DNA of 64,000 nt from Pseudomonas vancouverensis. GTDB lineage: Bacteria > Pseudomonadota > Gammaproteobacteria > Pseudomonadales > Pseudomonadaceae. Of the stretch, positions 38,445 through 46,786 are shown piece after piece. Numbering within the stretch: position 1 is the stretch's first letter; each line of letters opens with the position of its first letter. The notes beneath the pieces are model-generated. The model was not told where the DNA came from, did not search any database, and saw nothing but the letters and a program-made list of their open reading frames with translations. The translations under genes were made by a program, and so were the position numbers. The stretch is from positions 248,001 to 312,000 of the forward strand of contig NZ_RRZK01000009.1 in the NCBI RefSeq assembly GCF_004348895.1. Reading direction: 5' to 3'.

Positions 38445-39839
38445 ATGAAATATCTGCCGCTGTTTCACAACCTTCGCGGCAGTCGTGTGTTGGTCGTCGG
38501 TGGGGGGGAGATTGCCTTGCGCAAATCCCGCCTGCTGGCCGATGCCGGTGCGCTGCTGCGGGTGGTTGCACCTGAAATCGAAACGCAATTGCGCGAACTG
38601 GTGGCCGGCAGCGGCGGCGAATGCCTGCTGCGTGGTTATGCCGAAGGGGATCTGGACGGATGCGGGCTGATCATTGCCGCCACCGACGATGAAGCCTTGA
38701 ACGCGCAAGTCTCCGCCGATGCTCATCGGCGGTGTGTACCGGTCAATGTGGTGGACGCACCAGCCCTGTGCAGCGTGATCTTCCCGGCCATTGTCGACCG
38801 TTCGCCACTGATCATTGCGGTGTCCAGCGGCGGCGATGCGCCGGTGCTGGCCCGGCTGATTCGCGCCAAGATCGAAACCTGGATTCCTTCGAGCTTCGGT
38901 CATCTGGCCGGTTTGGCCGCGCGTTTTCGTGATCAGGTTAAAGGCCTGTTTCCCGACGTGCAGCAGCGCCGCGCGTTCTGGGAGGACGTGTTCCAGGGAC
39001 CGATTGCCGATCGGCAACTGGCCGGGCAGGGCGCCGAGGCCGAGCGTCTGCTGCAGGCGAAGATCGACGGTGAAGCGACGGTGGCCACCGGTGAGGTGTA
39101 TCTGGTGGGCGCAGGGCCGGGGGATCCGGATCTGCTGACCTTCCGCGCCTTGCGCCTGATGCAGCAAGCGGACGTGGTGCTGTATGACCGCTTGGTCGCC
39201 CCGGCGATTCTCGAGCTGTGCCGTCGTGATGCCGAACGCATCTATGTCGGCAAGCGTCGCGCCGATCACGCCGTGCCGCAGGATCAGATCAACCAGCAAT
39301 TGGTGGAGCTGGCCAGGCAGGGCAAGCGGGTGGTGCGCTTGAAAGGCGGTGATCCGTTCATCTTCGGTCGCGGCGGTGAAGAGATCGAAGAGCTGGCGGC
39401 CCACGGCATCCCGTTCCAGGTCGTGCCGGGTATCACCGCAGCCAGCGGTTGCGCGGCCTATGCCGGGATTCCGTTGACCCATCGTGACTATGCGCAGTCC
39501 GTGCGTTTCGTTACCGGGCATTTGAAGGATGGTTCGACTGATCTGCCCTGGGCCGATCTGGTCGCGCCGGCGCAGACCCTGGTGTTCTACATGGGCCTGG
39601 TCGGCTTGCCGATCATCTGTGAGCAATTGATCAAGCACGGCCGTGCGGCTGATACCCCGGCGGCGTTGATTCAGCAGGGCACCACGGTCAATCAGCGGGT
39701 GTTTACCGGGACCCTGGCCGATTTGCCACGCTTGGTGGCGGAGCATGAAGTGCATGCGCCGACCCTGGTGATCGTTGGTGAAGTGGTGCAATTGCGCGAG
39801 AAGCTGGCGTGGTTTGAAGGGGCTCAGGGTCAGCTTTAA
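38445..39839 (+). CDS. cysG: siroheme synthase (fused CysG)
   Basis: 464-residue trifunctional enzyme. The N-terminal precorrin-2 dehydrogenase/ferrochelatase domain has [21 protein letters not shown]. The C-terminal uroporphyrinogen-III methyltransferase domain begins [21 protein letters not shown] at about 218, with the later [17 protein letters not shown] and [23 protein letters not shown]. It makes siroheme for sulfite and nitrite reductases. The ATG directly follows the serS stop with no spacer. Confidence 0.97.
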   Translation: MKYLPLFHNLRGSRVLVVGGGEIALRKSRLLADAGALLRVVAPEIETQLRELVAGSGGECLLRGYAEGDLDGCGLIIAATDDEALNAQVSADAHRRCVPVNVVDAPALCSVIFPAIVDRSPLIIAVSSGGDAPVLARLIRAKIETWIPSSFGHLAGLAARFRDQVKGLFPDVQQRRAFWEDVFQGPIADRQLAGQGAEAERLLQAKIDGEATVATGEVYLVGAGPGDPDLLTFRALRLMQQADVVLYDRLVAPAILELCRRDAERIYVGKRRADHAVPQDQINQQLVELARQGKRVVRLKGGDPFIFGRGGEEIEELAAHGIPFQVVPGITAASGCAAYAGIPLTHRDYAQSVRFVTGHLKDGSTDLPWADLVAPAQTLVFYMGLVGLPIICEQLIKHGRAADTPAALIQQGTTVNQRVFTGTLADLPRLVAEHEVHAPTLVIVGEVVQLREKLAWFEGAQGQL

Positions 39840-39852
39840 GGACTGAGTCGTC

Positions 39853-39938
39853 CCATTCGCGTGCAAGCGCTCCCACATTTAGCCGTGCTCCTAAGTGAGT
39901 ACTCGGTCAAATGTGGGAGCGAGCTTGCTCGCGAAGAG
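39853..39938. repeat. degenerate REPIN downstream of cysG
   Basis: GCAAGCGCTCCCACATTT on the left and its inverted partner AAATGTGGGAGCGAGCTTGC (about 39909-39928) on the right; the left copy is degraded. Between cysG (plus) and the convergent hydroquinone reductase gene. Confidence 0.75.
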
Positions 39939-39965
39939 GCCCTTATAATCGCTGCGATTTTCGGA

Positions 39966-40973
39966 TCAGCTCCGATGCGTGCGCCAAACCCCTTTCCCAC
40001 TCAGCCGCTCGCGATCATGCGGCGCATTGAAGTCCTGCGCCGGACCTTTCGGCACGATGCCGGTCGGATTGATGGTCCGGTGGCTGGCGTAGTAATGGTG
40101 CTTGATGTGGGTGAAATCGACTGTCTCGGCGATGCCCGGCCACTGATAAATCTCACGCAACCAGTTCGACAGGTTCGGGTAATCGGCAATCCGCCGCAGG
40201 TTGCATTTGAAGTGACCGTAATACACCGCATCGAAGCGAATCAGCGTGGTAAACAGGCGGATATCCGCTTCGGTGAGGTACTCGCCGGCCAGGTACCGGT
40301 TGGCACTCAGCAGCGATTCCAGCCGATCCAGTTCAGCGAATACATCATCGAACGCTTCTTCATAGGCTTGCTGCGAGGTGGCAAATCCGGCGCGATACAC
40401 GCCGTTGTTCACCGCCGGATAAATCCGCTCGTTCAGTGCATCGATCTCGCCGCGCAGGGGCTCGGGGTAGAAATCCAGATCGTTGCCGGTTAGGTCATCG
40501 AAAGCGCCATTGAACATGCGGATGATTTCCGCTGATTCATTGTTGACGATGCGTTGCTGTTGTTTGTCCCACAGCACCGGCACGGTGACGCGGCCAGTGT
40601 AGTCGGCGGTATCGGCGGTGTAGCGCTGGTGCATGAAGTCGAGATGATCGAGCTTGTCGCCGGTCGAGCCCAGTGTCTGGTCGAAGGTCCAGCCGTTTTC
40701 CAGCATCAGCCAACTGACCACCGACACATCGATCAGCTTTTCCAGGCCCTTGAGTTTGCGCAGGATCAGCGTGCGATGGGCCCACGGACAGGCGAGGGAC
40801 ACATAGAGGTGATAGCGCCCGGCTTCGGCGGCAAAGCCACCGAAGCCGCTCGGCCCGGGCTCGCCGTTGCGAGTGACCCAGTTGCGACGTTGCGCCTGTT
40901 CGCGCTGGAACGCGCCGTCCTTGCTGCTTTCGTACCACTTGTCCTGCCAGCGGCCATCGACGAGTAAACCCAT
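39966..40973 (-). CDS. glutathione S-transferase, glutathionyl-hydroquinone reductase (PcpF/YqjG/Ecm4) type
   Basis: 335 residues from the ATG of MGLLVDGRWQ, with GGAG upstream; a TTG two codons earlier also exists. The active-site motif YVSLACPWAHRTLI (CPWAH) identifies the Xi-class GSTs that reduce glutathionyl-hydroquinones. Family landmarks GRVTVPVLWDKQQQRIVNNESAEIIRMF (about 148-175) and WPGIAETVDFTHIKHHYYASH follow. It is convergent with cysG and may protect against quinones, but no inducer site is visible. Confidence 0.92.
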   Translation of the reverse strand: MGLLVDGRWQDKWYESSKDGAFQREQAQRRNWVTRNGEPGPSGFGGFAAEAGRYHLYVSLACPWAHRTLILRKLKGLEKLIDVSVVSWLMLENGWTFDQTLGSTGDKLDHLDFMHQRYTADTADYTGRVTVPVLWDKQQQRIVNNESAEIIRMFNGAFDDLTGNDLDFYPEPLRGEIDALNERIYPAVNNGVYRAGFATSQQAYEEAFDDVFAELDRLESLLSANRYLAGEYLTEADIRLFTTLIRFDAVYYGHFKCNLRRIADYPNLSNWLREIYQWPGIAETVDFTHIKHHYYASHRTINPTGIVPKGPAQDFNAPHDRERLSGKGVWRTHRS

Positions 40974-41065
40974 GTCCAAGACTCCAGTAGTTCATAAACC
41001 GTTGGAGTCGAGTCTATTCCGATGAGTTCGAACAAAAAGCGCAAAGATCGGGCGTGAATGATCGG

Positions 41066-42067
41066 TTAAATCGATTTGTCGCGGTTGGTCCAGTATTGCC
41101 CGGCATTGGCGAACGCCTGTTCGCGGCTCTGTCCCAGGCCTCTCAGGGCCAGGGCCATGGTCGAAATCAGGGCCATCTGCGGGTAGCTGTCGACGACTTC
41201 GCCGCGCCATACCGCTTTCAAGTGCTCAGGATTCAACGAGGCGGGTTTGACGTGGCGCTGTGCCGACAATTGCGGCCATTCTTCGTCCCAGCTCGCGCCA
41301 CCGGTCGTCCCGTACAAGTGGCTGTCGGCGTCCGGATTGATCTCGATTTCGCCGCCATCGCCCTTGATCACGATGGCGGTATCACCGAGCAGACCACTGG
41401 CATCGCGATGCACGGCCTGATAACCCGGGTGGAAAATGCTTTGCAGCCCGCAGCGTGCACCCAGCGGATTGAGAATCCGCGTCAGGGAGTGGATCGGCGA
41501 ACGCAGGCCGAGGGTGTTGCGCAGGTCGATCATCCTTTGCAACTGCGGTGCCCAGTCCACCAGCGGCATGAAGGCCAGGCCGGCCGTGTCGAGCGCGGCA
41601 CTGACTTGCTGCCAATCGCGGCACAGCGGGATGTTCAATTCACCCAGCAGTTGCTCGCTGTACAAGCGGCCGGCGGTATGGGCGCCGGCGCCGTGCATGA
41701 AAATCCGCACACCGTTCTGCGCCAGGCATTTGGCCGCCAACAGGTACCACGGCAAATGGCGTTTCTTGCCGGCATAGGTCGGCCAATCGAGGTCCACCGC
41801 CAGTGCCGGCGGGTTCAGGCGTTCGCGCAAGGCTTCAGTGAAACCGGCCATTTCCTCGGCGCTTTCTTCCTTGTGCCGCAATAGCATCAGGAATGCGCCG
41901 AGTTGAGTCGGTTCGACCGCTTCGTCGAGGATCATGCCCATGGCTTCGCGGGCCTCGGCGCGGCTAAGGTCGCGGGCGCCGCGTTTGCCTTTGCCGAGAA
42001 TCCGCACAAATTGGGCGAACGGGTGCTCGGCAGGCGTTTCGAGGATCAGCGCAGGATAATCGGTCAT
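41066..42067 (-). CDS. TrpD2/YbiB-type glycosyl transferase family protein
   Basis: 333 residues from MTDYPALILETPAEHPF. Resembles anthranilate phosphoribosyltransferase in fold (FVRILGKGKRGARDLSRAEAREAMG) but with the altered YbiB pattern: GVRIFMHGAGAHTAGRLYSEQLL, GCRDW-like CRDWQQVSAALDTAGLAFMPL and IKGDGGEIEINPDADSH. YbiB/TrpD2 proteins bind nucleic acid and are not tryptophan enzymes. It directly follows tusE with a 4-base ATGA overlap, suggesting a link with tRNA sulfur modification. Confidence 0.85.
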   Translation of the reverse strand: MTDYPALILETPAEHPFAQFVRILGKGKRGARDLSRAEAREAMGMILDEAVEPTQLGAFLMLLRHKEESAEEMAGFTEALRERLNPPALAVDLDWPTYAGKKRHLPWYLLAAKCLAQNGVRIFMHGAGAHTAGRLYSEQLLGELNIPLCRDWQQVSAALDTAGLAFMPLVDWAPQLQRMIDLRNTLGLRSPIHSLTRILNPLGARCGLQSIFHPGYQAVHRDASGLLGDTAIVIKGDGGEIEINPDADSHLYGTTGGASWDEEWPQLSAQRHVKPASLNPEHLKAVWRGEVVDSYPQMALISTMALALRGLGQSREQAFANAGQYWTNRDKSI

Positions 42068-42399
42068 AGACAATTCGTCGGTTTGGGCAGGCCCGCCAGT
42101 TTCGCGGCGAGTTTGGCGGGGGTGCCTTTGAACAGTCGGTTCAGGTGCAGGCTGTTGCCTTTCTCCGGGCCGAGTTTCAGTGCGGTGTACTTGATCAGCG
42201 GGCGGGTGGCCGGTGACAGCTGGAACTCCGCGTAAAAACTGCGCAGCAGTTCGAGGACTTCCCAGTGTTCGGCGGTCAACTCGATGTCTTCAGCGGCTGC
42301 CAGGGCGCTGGCCACGTCGTTGGACCAGTCGCTCAGATCGACGAGGAAACCGTCCTTGTCCAGTTCGATGGCGCGGGTGCCGACGGTCAATGCATTCAT
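42064..42399 (-). CDS. tusE: TusE/DsrC-like sulfurtransferase
   Basis: 111 residues from MNALTVGTRAIELDKDGFLVDLSDW. Accepts sulfur from TusBCD and delivers it to MnmA-bound tRNA. The DsrC-family pattern HWEVLELLRSFYAEFQLSPATRPLIKYT leads to the flexible C-terminal arm GLPKPTNCL, with the reactive penultimate cysteine. Its ATG overlaps the tusB stop by 4 bases. Confidence 0.95.
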   Translation of the reverse strand: MNALTVGTRAIELDKDGFLVDLSDWSNDVASALAAAEDIELTAEHWEVLELLRSFYAEFQLSPATRPLIKYTALKLGPEKGNSLHLNRLFKGTPAKLAAKLAGLPKPTNCL

Positions 42400-42689
42400 A
42401 ACCAGCTGTTGACCTTGTCGTGATGAATCGACAGCTCGACGAATGCCGGATAGTCGATGGCGCAAGCCCAGTCAGGCACCTCAATGCCACGGGCTTCGGC
42501 GTCTTCGACTAGAACGTAGATGCTCAGCCGGCGAGCGCTCAATGCGGTGAACGGCACGGTTCCCGGTTGCAGGGCATAGGCGGCGTCACCGGACAGCAGC
42601 AAGGCATCGTCGTTGCCGAGGATGCGCAGGCAACTGGTCAGGCGTTCATCGCCGAACGGAGAATGAGACAACACATGCAAGGTCGACAT
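42396..42689 (-). CDS. tusB: sulfur relay protein TusB/DsrH
   Basis: 97 residues; MSTLHVLSHSPF at the N-terminus followed by CLRILGNDDALLLSGDAAYAL, matching TusB. Part of the TusBCD heterohexamer. It starts within the tusC stop (TGATG), 1 base overlapping. Confidence 0.93.
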   Translation of the reverse strand: MSTLHVLSHSPFGDERLTSCLRILGNDDALLLSGDAAYALQPGTVPFTALSARRLSIYVLVEDAEARGIEVPDWACAIDYPAFVELSIHHDKVNSWL

Positions 42690-43051
42690 CAGAGGGTGAT
42701 CACCTGGTCGTAACGGTCAATAAGGGCGGTGATGTCCGCGCTGGCCAATACCCGGGCTTCTTCGAGTGCCAGGGCGTGAGGGTCGAGGCCGCGCTGTGCG
42801 ATACTCTCACCGCAGGCAAACAGTTCCTCGACGCCGAACATCGGCAGTGCCTGCAGGTTCGCGCTCAGGTCTTTCTGTTGCAGGGCCTTGGCGTTCTGGC
42901 GGGCGGCGAGCTGGAACACACCGTCATCGAGAAACAGCAGGCCAATCGGCAAATCGAAGGCGCCACCGGCCAGGACGATGTCCAGGGCTTCGCGCGCACC
43001 CGGCCCGGACCATGGCGCCTGACGGCTGATAATGAGCAAGGACTTGGCCAT
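42689..43051 (-). CDS. tusC: sulfur relay protein TusC/DsrF
   Basis: 120 residues of DsrE/F-like fold: SLLIISRQAPWSGPGAREALDIVLAGGAFDLPIGLLFLDDGVFQL. Non-catalytic subunit of the TusBCD complex. It starts 1 base after the tusD stop, in one operon tusD-C-B-E. Confidence 0.93.
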   Translation of the reverse strand: MAKSLLIISRQAPWSGPGAREALDIVLAGGAFDLPIGLLFLDDGVFQLAARQNAKALQQKDLSANLQALPMFGVEELFACGESIAQRGLDPHALALEEARVLASADITALIDRYDQVITL

Positions 43052-43052
43052 C

Positions 43053-43445
43053 TCAAGCGCCTCCGAAGCAGATCAAGCGGTCGGCATCCTGGATCGCATC
43101 ATGCAACTGGCCGAGCCCGGACAGTTCCCATGGCGCATCGACGGCCACTGCGTCGCGTTGATAGCGTTTGGCTTCTTCGGCGTTCAACACACCCCGGCGC
43201 AGAGCGGCGGCGATGCAGACCACGCCATCGAGTTGGTGGTCGCTGACAAAGGACCTCCACTGTTTAGGCAAGTCCAGTTCGTCCTGGGGCGTGACCACGC
43301 TGGCGGCCGCGTTGTAGACGCCGTCCTGGTAGAAAAACAACCGGACGATCTCATGCCCGCCCGCCAGCACCGCCTGGGCGAACAGCAGGGCGCGGCGCGA
43401 GGAGGGCGCATGGGCGGCGGAATACACGGCGATGGCGAACTTCAT
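43053..43445 (-). CDS. tusD: sulfurtransferase TusD/DsrE
   Basis: 130 residues from MKFAIAVYSAAHAPSS; the longer upstream frame runs through a REP sequence. The catalytic cysteine is in LDGVVCIAAALRRGVLN (about Cys78 in the family). Receives sulfur from TusA and passes it via TusE to MnmA, encoded 22 kb away in this window. Confidence 0.95.
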   Translation of the reverse strand: MKFAIAVYSAAHAPSSRRALLFAQAVLAGGHEIVRLFFYQDGVYNAAASVVTPQDELDLPKQWRSFVSDHQLDGVVCIAAALRRGVLNAEEAKRYQRDAVAVDAPWELSGLGQLHDAIQDADRLICFGGA

Positions 43446-43516
43446 GGCGGACTCGATCAGTAAAACTGCGGCCATGATAATGCTTTCTTGGCGTGTGATG
43501 TTGTCTGGACTGGCCC

Positions 43517-43543
43517 TATCGCGAGCAAGCTCGCTCCCACAGG
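43517..43543. repeat. single REP sequence upstream of tusD
   Basis: TATCGCGAGCAAGCTCGCTC continuing CCACAG, a full-length REP unpaired with a second copy; lies between tusD and the 109-codon hypothetical gene. Confidence 0.8.
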
Positions 43544-43566
43544 TTTCATGGCTGCTCAAAGATAGG

Positions 43567-43896
43567 TCACGGCTCTATGCCATACAGATCGCAATATTCC
43601 AGCCAGTCCATCCCGGCCATCTCCGCCACTTCACGATGGACCTCAAGGCGTTGCGCCTCGTAGTCCTGGGTTGTGGCAGCGGTCAGTTGCAAGGTCAGTT
43701 CCCAGGCAAACAAACCCTGGCGCTCGGCTTCTGCCTCGAAGGCTTCATGCAGGCGTTCGTCGCGATACTGCGCTGCGGTTTCACCCTTGGCCTGGGCCAG
43801 CAACGGGTTGAGGTGGTCGAGTTCGTGGCGCAATTCCGGTCGTTCATCGAGAAAACGTTTCAGCGCCTGTTCATGTTGCAGTTCGCTTGCCGCCAT
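43567..43896 (-). CDS. small hypothetical protein (possibly DUF6388 type)
   Basis: 109 residues, acidic and helix-rich: MAASELQHEQALKRFLDERP, LDHLNPLLAQAKGETAAQYRDERL, WELTLQLTAATTQDYEAQRL. No membrane segment, signal peptide or metal motif. The pattern resembles small Pseudomonas proteins I recall as DUF6388; this is a weak recollection. It stands upstream of tusD, separated by a REP, so it may be a separate transcript. The function is unknown. Confidence 0.7.
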   Translation of the reverse strand: MAASELQHEQALKRFLDERPELRHELDHLNPLLAQAKGETAAQYRDERLHEAFEAEAERQGLFAWELTLQLTAATTQDYEAQRLEVHREVAEMAGMDWLEYCDLYGIEP

Positions 43897-43987
43897 GGTC
43901 GTTCCTTCGCTGGGTTTGTTTCAGTAAAGCAGAACGACAGGCCTTGCCACAGTGGTAAAGTCCGCTTTTTCCTGATGAGTGACTGCA

Positions 43988-44338
43988 ATGCGAATTCTGA
44001 TGGTGGCGCTGGCCGTTACCCTGTTGGCGGGATGCGCGGGCTCGGCAATGAACGATGCTCGCACCAAGGCCCCGTACAAAACCCTGAACTCGTCCAAACC
44101 GGCCAAGGATGTCGCCCAGTGCGTGCAGTTCTCCTGGCAGGACGAGGCGGTGTTCGGTGTCGACGCCGCGGCGTATCTGGAACCTGGTGAGAAGGGCGTT
44201 ACCACCGTTTACACGCGCTCGGCTGAGTCTTTCGTCGACGTGACCACCGATGCCTCGGGGACGGTGCTGAGCTACTACGCCCAGCAGGACGATTTCGTGG
44301 CCAAGCGCCGCTTGGCGGCGCTGGCGACTTGCCTGTGA
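43988..44338 (+). CDS. small lipoprotein
   Basis: 116 residues from MRILMVALAVTLLAGCAGSA. The lipobox LLAGC gives acylation at Cys16. The mature part (NDARTKAPYKTLNSSKPAKDVAQCVQFSWQDEAV..ESFVDVTTDASGTVLSYYAQQDDF) contains two further cysteines that could form a disulfide. No residues near the +2 position mark inner-membrane retention (Ala), so an outer-membrane location is likely. It is divergent from the gene on its left. The function is unknown. Confidence 0.8.
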   Translation: MRILMVALAVTLLAGCAGSAMNDARTKAPYKTLNSSKPAKDVAQCVQFSWQDEAVFGVDAAAYLEPGEKGVTTVYTRSAESFVDVTTDASGTVLSYYAQQDDFVAKRRLAALATCL

Positions 44339-44347
44339 TCTGAGGTG

Positions 44348-44434
44348 TGTGCGAGCTTGCTCGCGAATGCGCTGTTTCAGCCAATGCATTTATCGACTGA
44401 CACTGCGTCATCGCGAGCAAGCTCGCTCCCACAT
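44348..44434. repeat. REPIN downstream of the lipoprotein gene
   Basis: GTGCGAGCTTGCTCGCGAAT (44348-44368 region) and inverted ATCGCGAGCAAGCTCGCTCC (about 44409-44429) form a doublet spanning about 86 bases between the convergent lipoprotein and GNAT genes. Confidence 0.85.
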
Positions 44435-44441
44435 GGGTGAG

Positions 44442-44867
44442 TCAGTTGCTCAGCCGCTTCTGAAAGAAATAGTGCTTTTGCCCCGGCGGGTAATCGGCAA
44501 TGTGCCCGATCTCGCTGTACCCGCACTTCTTGTAGAACTCAGGCGCCTGGAACTCAAAAGTATCCAGCCAGAGCCCCACGCATTCACGTTCCCGCGCCAG
44601 ATCCTCGGCCATTTGCATCAGCTTCGACCCCATGCCTTGTCCCCGGGCCTGTTCCGGTACCACCAGCAGGTCGATGTAAAGCCACCGGTAAAACAGTCGT
44701 CCATGCAGACCACCGATGATGTCGTCGTTGTCGTCGCGGATCATCAAGGCGAAATGTTCCGGCACGTTGCCATCGGCCTTGGAGGCGTTGTAGGCGCGCA
44801 ACGGTTTGAGAATGGCCTGGCGTTGTTCTTCCGTGGGTTTTTCAGTCAGCTCGATTCGCAGGTTCAT
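44442..44867 (-). CDS. GNAT family N-acetyltransferase
   Basis: 141 residues from MNLRIELTEKPTEEQRQ, with AAGGA upstream. The acetyl-CoA motif is LVVPEQARGQGMGSKLMQMAEDLAR (about 78-102, with RGQGMG), then the C-terminal LDTFEFQAPEFYKKCGYSEIG. The substrate is unknown. Confidence 0.88.
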   Translation of the reverse strand: MNLRIELTEKPTEEQRQAILKPLRAYNASKADGNVPEHFALMIRDDNDDIIGGLHGRLFYRWLYIDLLVVPEQARGQGMGSKLMQMAEDLARERECVGLWLDTFEFQAPEFYKKCGYSEIGHIADYPPGQKHYFFQKRLSN

Positions 44868-45013
44868 GACGATATCCTTATGGCATGGAGCGCAGAGCCT
44901 ATCCTGCCCGGGACCATTGAGCCATCCCCGAAAAACTTGAACCCCTGCCAATGCGCAGCTGTCACTCATAAAGACGCGTCACTTGCGAACGCGACCGATG
45001 AGGACAGCACGCC

Positions 45014-45451
45014 GTGAATATTTTTGAAGCCCTGCGCGAAAGCCACGATCGCCAACGCACCTATGCCAAGGCGCTGATCCACACCAGTGGCGACACGCCG
45101 GAGCGGGTCGAAGCCTACAAGCAGCTCAAGTCCGAATTGCAGGCACACGAAACGGCTGAGGAACGCTACTTCTACATCCCGTTGATGGAGTTCGACAATG
45201 GCGTCGACCTCAGCCGTCATGCCATCGCCGAACACCATGAGATGGATGAAATGATGGAGGAACTGGACGGGACCGAGATGTCCAGCCCGGCCTGGCTCGC
45301 GACGGCGAAAAAGCTCTCGGAAAAGGTTCACCATCACATCAAGGAGGAGGAGCAGAAATTCTTCCAGATGGCCGGCAAGCTGCTCGACGACAAACAGAAG
45401 GAGTCGCTGGCGGGACAATACGAGAAGGAGTACAAGGCGCAGCTTTCTTGA
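45014..45451 (+). CDS. hemerythrin-domain protein
   Basis: 145 residues, GTG start preceded by GAGG. A four-helix HHE domain with candidate di-iron ligands: SHDRQRTY (His11), LQAHETAEERYFY (His and Glu), AIAEHHEMDEMMEEL, and VHHHIKEEEQKFF. Such proteins bind O2 or NO or repair iron-sulfur centres; the role here is not known. It stands alone between two convergent or parallel small genes. Confidence 0.88.
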   Translation: MNIFEALRESHDRQRTYAKALIHTSGDTPERVEAYKQLKSELQAHETAEERYFYIPLMEFDNGVDLSRHAIAEHHEMDEMMEELDGTEMSSPAWLATAKKLSEKVHHHIKEEEQKFFQMAGKLLDDKQKESLAGQYEKEYKAQLS

Positions 45452-45539
45452 AGTGGCTTTATTGAGACAAGAGCTGCCGGGACATCCTGTTTTCACCTAA
45501 CATGCCGACCTCCGTGGAAAACGAACAGGATGGGCGGTC

Positions 45540-46127
45540 ATGTCGAACACAGCCGAACGGGTCAACATCATCGAGTCCGAGGTGTTGTCCCACGACTGGT
45601 ATCTGCTGCGTAAAATCTCTTTCGATTACCTGCGCAACAACGGCGAGTGGCAACGCCAGACGCGGGAGGTCTACGACCGTGGAAATGGCGCCTGCATTCT
45701 GTTGTACAACCGCGAGAAACGCACGGTGGTGTTGACTCGACAGTTTCGCTTGCCAGTGTTCGTCAATGGCCATGATGGCCTGTTGATCGAAGTGGCGGCG
45801 GGGCTGCTGGAGGGCGCCGCGCCCGAGGATCGCATCCGCGATGAGGCCGAAGAAGAAACGGGTTATCGCGTGCATGACGTACGCAAGGTGTTCGAGGCGT
45901 ACATGAGCCCGGGTTCGGTGACGGAAAAGTTGCACTTTTTCATCGCTGAATACGATGCGTCGTCCAGGGTCAGCGAGGGCGGCGGTCTGGAGTCGGAAAC
46001 CGAGGAGTTGGAAGTGCTCGAGTGGCGTTTCGATGACGCGCTCGACGCGTTTTATCGCGGCGAGATCTGTGATGCCAAGACCATCATGCTGTTGCAGTAC
46101 GCCGCGATGAAAAACCTCTTCGACTAA
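45540..46127 (+). CDS. nudK: NUDIX hydrolase, GDP-mannose pyrophosphatase NudK-like
   Basis: 195 residues with AGGATGGG before the ATG. The NUDIX box AAGLLEGAAPEDRIRDEAEE then ETGYR (about 86-110). NudK features VVLTRQFRLPVFVNGHDGLLIEV before the box and YMSPGSVTEKLHFFIAEYD after it support hydrolysis of GDP-mannose or ADP-ribose-like sugars. The ADPRase family is the alternative. Confidence 0.88.
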   Translation: MSNTAERVNIIESEVLSHDWYLLRKISFDYLRNNGEWQRQTREVYDRGNGACILLYNREKRTVVLTRQFRLPVFVNGHDGLLIEVAAGLLEGAAPEDRIRDEAEEETGYRVHDVRKVFEAYMSPGSVTEKLHFFIAEYDASSRVSEGGGLESETEELEVLEWRFDDALDAFYRGEICDAKTIMLLQYAAMKNLFD

Positions 46128-46137
46128 GCCAGCACGA

Positions 46138-46650
46138 TCAGAAGCCCGGTAGCCGTGCATTACCGGGCCTGTGTGCGCCCTCAAGATCAAGCAACAACGC
46201 CTTCGCCTCAAGTCCTCCGGCGAACCCGGTCAGCTTGCCCGACGCACCGATCACCCGATGACAGGGTGCAACAATCGAAATCGGGTTCTTGCCGTTGGCC
46301 GCGCCCACCGCTCTGACGGCAGTCGGGTGGCCGATCTGCTCGGCGATCTGGCTGTAACTGCGGGTCTCGCCGAACGGAATGGTCAACAGCGCCGCCCAGA
46401 CCTTCTTCTGAAACGCGGTCCCGGCAAAGTCCAGGTCCAGGTCAAAGCGATCGCGGGTTCCGCAAAAATACTCGCGCAGTTGTTGCGCCGTGCGAACCAG
46501 CACCGGATTGTCCGGCGCTTCATTCATCGGCCCCAGCCGTACCCGGCCAGGTTTATCGTTTTCCCAGAGGATGGCCGCCAGACGCGAGCCGTTCGCCACC
46601 AGCTTCAATTCGCCGACGGGTGTGGCCAGGGTGATGCAGGTGTAGGTCAT
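46138..46650 (-). CDS. ogt: methylated-DNA-protein cysteine methyltransferase
   Basis: 170 residues from MTYTCITLATPVGELKLVANG. The C-terminal domain has the acceptor cysteine motif PISIVAPCHRVIGASGKLTGFAGGLEAK, and FGETRSYSQIAEQIGHPTAVRAVGAANG before it. Repairs O6-alkylguanine by suicidal transfer. The N-terminal domain lacks the AdaA zinc cysteines, so this is the Ogt type, not Ada. It is convergent with the NudK gene, 10 bases apart. Confidence 0.95.
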   Translation of the reverse strand: MTYTCITLATPVGELKLVANGSRLAAILWENDKPGRVRLGPMNEAPDNPVLVRTAQQLREYFCGTRDRFDLDLDFAGTAFQKKVWAALLTIPFGETRSYSQIAEQIGHPTAVRAVGAANGKNPISIVAPCHRVIGASGKLTGFAGGLEAKALLLDLEGAHRPGNARLPGF

Positions 46651-46767
46651 GCCGGCGCTCGATTGAAATTGCTGAACAGGCGTTAAGGATACTGCGGGGA
46701 AGGGGAGGCGCAATACGTAATTGCGACCATACTTTCGTACGGCTTTTGAAGCGTTTTCCCACTTGAT

Positions 46768-46775
46768 AACAAGAA
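46768..46775 (+). promoter_or_regulatory. AAnAAnAA motif overlapping the ggt ribosome-binding region
   Basis: AACAAGAA, followed by GAGA, ends 11 bases before the ggt ATG at 46787. It matches the Hfq/Crc catabolite-repression consensus. Motif match only. Confidence 0.4.
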
Positions 46776-46786
46776 GAGACCGAATC

